Assembly: GCA_910577295.1 (NCBI GenBank)
Contig: CAJTLS010000008.1
Span: 67,855-91,858 of the forward strand
Direction: 5' to 3'
DNA: 24,004 nt
DNA from: an uncultured Eubacterium sp.
GTDB lineage: Bacteria > Bacillota > Clostridia > Lachnospirales > Lachnospiraceae
The notes below the pieces were generated by a model. It was not told where the DNA came from. It searched no databases and worked only from the letters and a program-made list of their open reading frames with translations. Shown piece by piece: positions 22,671 through 24,004 of this stretch. Both the position numbers and the translations under genes were made by a program. Each line of letters starts with the position of its first letter. Position 1 is the first letter of the stretch.

Positions 22671-23360
22671 ATGAAAGAATTTGTCAGGGGATTGAGAAAA
22701 GGTCTTCCAATTGCTGTCGGCTATTTATCTGTTTCCTTTACTTTTGGCGTCAAAGCAACCAACGGAGGAATACCGGCGTGGATTGCCGTCCTGATGTCAT
22801 TTACTAATCTGACATCGGCAGGGCAATTTGCCGGAGCAACATTAATGATAGCGCAGGCAAGTTATTTAGAACTGGCGGTTGCTACGTTTGTTATTAATAT
22901 CCGCTATCTTCTTATGTCACTGGCCTTATCGCAAAAGCTGAAAAAGGAGACAAAGCTATTACAACGAATGGCTGTCGGTTTTGGGATTACAGATGAAATA
23001 TTTGCCGTCGCCTCAACCGAGCCGACGGAAATTTCGGCACATTATATGTATGGGTTAATTTCTTTGCCGATTGCCGGATGGACGATGGGAACACTTTTAG
23101 GGGCGCTGGCTTCCCACATAATGCCAGAGGCGTTGTCAAGCGCCATGGAGCTGGGGCTGTATGCGATGTTTATTGCTATCATCGTTCCGCCGGCGCGCAA
23201 AAATTGGGCGATTGCACTTGTTATACTGATGGCTGTCGCGGCTGTGTGCGTGATGCGCATAACACCGATATTAAATCAGATTTCCACGGGCTTTCAGGTG
23301 ATTCTCGCTGCGGTACTGGCAGCGGCAATAGGGGCATTAGTAAAACCGGTTAAGGAGTAG
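22671..23360 (+). CDS. azlC: Branched-chain amino acid exporter, large subunit AzlC
   Basis: The membrane subunit of the two-component AzlCD exporter for branched-chain amino acids and analogues. The product (229 residues from ATG 22671, or 233 from ATG 22659) begins MKEFVRGLRKGLPIAVGYLSVSFTFGV, then has repeated hydrophobic helices with the family phrases GQFAGA, INIRYLLMSLALS and FGITDEIFAV. The start is uncertain; GGGGA at 22661-22665 slightly favours the second ATG. azlD follows after about 26 bases. Confidence 0.93.
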   Translation: MKEFVRGLRKGLPIAVGYLSVSFTFGVKATNGGIPAWIAVLMSFTNLTSAGQFAGATLMIAQASYLELAVATFVINIRYLLMSLALSQKLKKETKLLQRMAVGFGITDEIFAVASTEPTEISAHYMYGLISLPIAGWTMGTLLGALASHIMPEALSSAMELGLYAMFIAIIVPPARKNWAIALVILMAVAAVCVMRITPILNQISTGFQVILAAVLAAAIGALVKPVKE

Positions 23361-23386
23361 TACGGTTGTCCGGAATGGAGGTAAAC

Positions 23387-23692
23387 ATGAACGTAACGCA
23401 GATGTTGATTTGTCTGGCAATTATGGCGGGCATTACATATCTTATTCGCGTCTTGCCGATTACGGTATTGCGAAAGAAGATAACGTCCGTTTTTATAAAA
23501 TCATTTTTATTTTATGTTCCTTATGCAGTATTGGCAGCCCTGACTTTTCCGGCAATTTTTACAGCGACCGGAAATATTGTCACAAGTGTAGTGGGAACGA
23601 TGATTGCTCTTATTTTTGCCTTTTTTGATTTGGGGCTCATTGTAGTTGCCATTGGTGCGGTAGCAGGTGCGCTTTTAGCCGGTTTGGTATAA
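23387..23692 (+). CDS. azlD: Branched-chain amino acid exporter, small subunit AzlD
   Basis: The small integral-membrane partner of AzlC. From ATG 23387, four bases after GGAGGT (23377-23382), it has 101 residues in about four hydrophobic helices. It carries the family opening TYLIRVLPITVLRKKI and the motif FLFYVPYAVLAALTFPAI. Earlier in-frame starts (TTG 23366, ATG 23375) are possible but lie on or before the ribosome binding site. It closes the transcription unit; a hairpin follows at 23771. Confidence 0.93.
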   Translation: MNVTQMLICLAIMAGITYLIRVLPITVLRKKITSVFIKSFLFYVPYAVLAALTFPAIFTATGNIVTSVVGTMIALIFAFFDLGLIVVAIGAVAGALLAGLV

Positions 23693-23740
23693 GAGAGGGA
23701 TGGATATAAGAAAAAATTAGTCTCAGGTGAAATGAAAAAG

Positions 23741-23915
23741 TAACTTCTATCTTGTAAAACTAAATTCTATCCCCAAATGAATTTTTTGTGTAAAATAGTT
23801 CATTTGGGGTGTTTTTGTGGTATTATAGATAGGAAATCAGACATTTTACTTGATTTTTGGGCGTGCAGCAGCATGGGTACAAAATAACGATTTTTTTGAA
23901 ACGTTAAGTTCTACC
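23741..23915 (+). repeat. Three copies of TAANTTCTAYC
   Basis: TAACTTCTATC (23741-23751), TAAATTCTATC (23761-23771) and TAAGTTCTACC (23905-23915) differ only at the fourth and tenth positions. The first two are spaced exactly 20 bases, two helical turns. Such a layout fits protein-binding sites or the end of an insertion sequence with internal transposase-binding repeats; neither is proven. Confidence 0.45.
23771..23816 (+). terminator. Hairpin terminator after azlD
   Basis: A perfect 11-bp stem, CCCCAAATGAA (23771-23781) and TTCATTTGGGG (23799-23809), with a 17-base AT-rich loop, followed by TGTTTTT. It lies about 80 bases after azlD. The long loop is slightly unusual for an intrinsic terminator, so an operator role is also possible. 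Confidence 0.6.
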
Positions 23916-24004
23916 CTTTTTCACTGTATGTTCGGAAAGTCAGTAATGCCGGTTTTTGTTTATTTTATTTCAGTAGTTCTGGGCGCAGTATAATGTCATT
24001 TGGG

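Larger units (their letters stand above)
23693..24004. other. Gene-free end of the window with repeats
   Basis: No supportable gene lies in these 312 bases. They hold a terminator-like hairpin (23771-23809), three copies of a TAANTTCTAYC motif, a TATTAT with a preceding TG (23818-23826) and a TATAAT near the end (23989-23994), so a transcription start for a gene outside the window is possible. CATTTGGG appears in the hairpin's right arm (23802-23809 region) and again at the last bases. Confidence 0.5.

Overview
The window looks like a chromosomal segment of a low-to-moderate GC Firmicute, most likely a Clostridia/Lachnospiraceae-type gut anaerobe. The clues are strong AGGAGG ribosome binding sites, sigma-A-like promoters (TTGACT-17-TATAAT before rex), the block rex / unknown / acpS / nnrDE / alr / mazF, lysine-rich secreted Big_2 proteins and a CotH-like protein. 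This placement rests on gene content and style; no database search was possible. No rRNA, tRNA, CRISPR array or complete insertion sequence was seen.

Layout. 1-2.5 kb: metA (methionine biosynthesis), then a translationally coupled AT-rich pair made of a glycine-zipper protein of unknown function and a small P-loop kinase-like protein. 2.5-3.5 kb: a minus-strand secreted Ig-like protein with its own promoter and terminator. 3.5-8.8 kb: lepA and hemW (overlapping), a purine nucleoside phosphorylase, and an SAH/MTA-deaminase-type amidohydrolase; the last two are separated by a small repeat that forms two hairpins. 8.8-9.9 kb: a long coiled-coil protein of unknown function, whose stop codon overlaps that of a convergent ABC-F ATPase (9.9-11.8 kb). 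11.9-16.7 kb: a plus-strand cluster starting with the redox repressor Rex and continuing through a conserved-looking unknown, acpS, a fused NAD(P)HX epimerase/dehydratase, alanine racemase, and a MazF toxin with no visible antitoxin; it ends at strong hairpins. 17-21 kb: rlmH, an AT-rich metallophosphoesterase, a possible small ORF with an ATT start, and a large secreted Big_2/CotH protein. 21-23.7 kb: a hot-dog thioesterase, an S66 LD-carboxypeptidase and the AzlCD branched-chain amino acid exporter. The last 300 bases hold a hairpin and three copies of a short motif, possibly the edge of a mobile element.

How the genes fit together. The rex cluster joins NADH sensing (Rex), NAD(P)H repair (NnrDE), acyl-carrier activation (AcpS) and wall-precursor supply (Alr), and Rex probably controls its own promoter through an operator-like site over the -35. 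PNP and the amidohydrolase could together salvage adenosine-type by-products of methyl transfer. The two Big_2 proteins share an almost identical basic N-terminal module and probably sit at the same place on the cell surface. The most promising unknowns are the coupled pair at 962-2541, the coiled-coil protein at 8864-9877, the rex-linked unknown at 12644-13246 and the solitary MazF. I did not find a clear, complete undescribed system.
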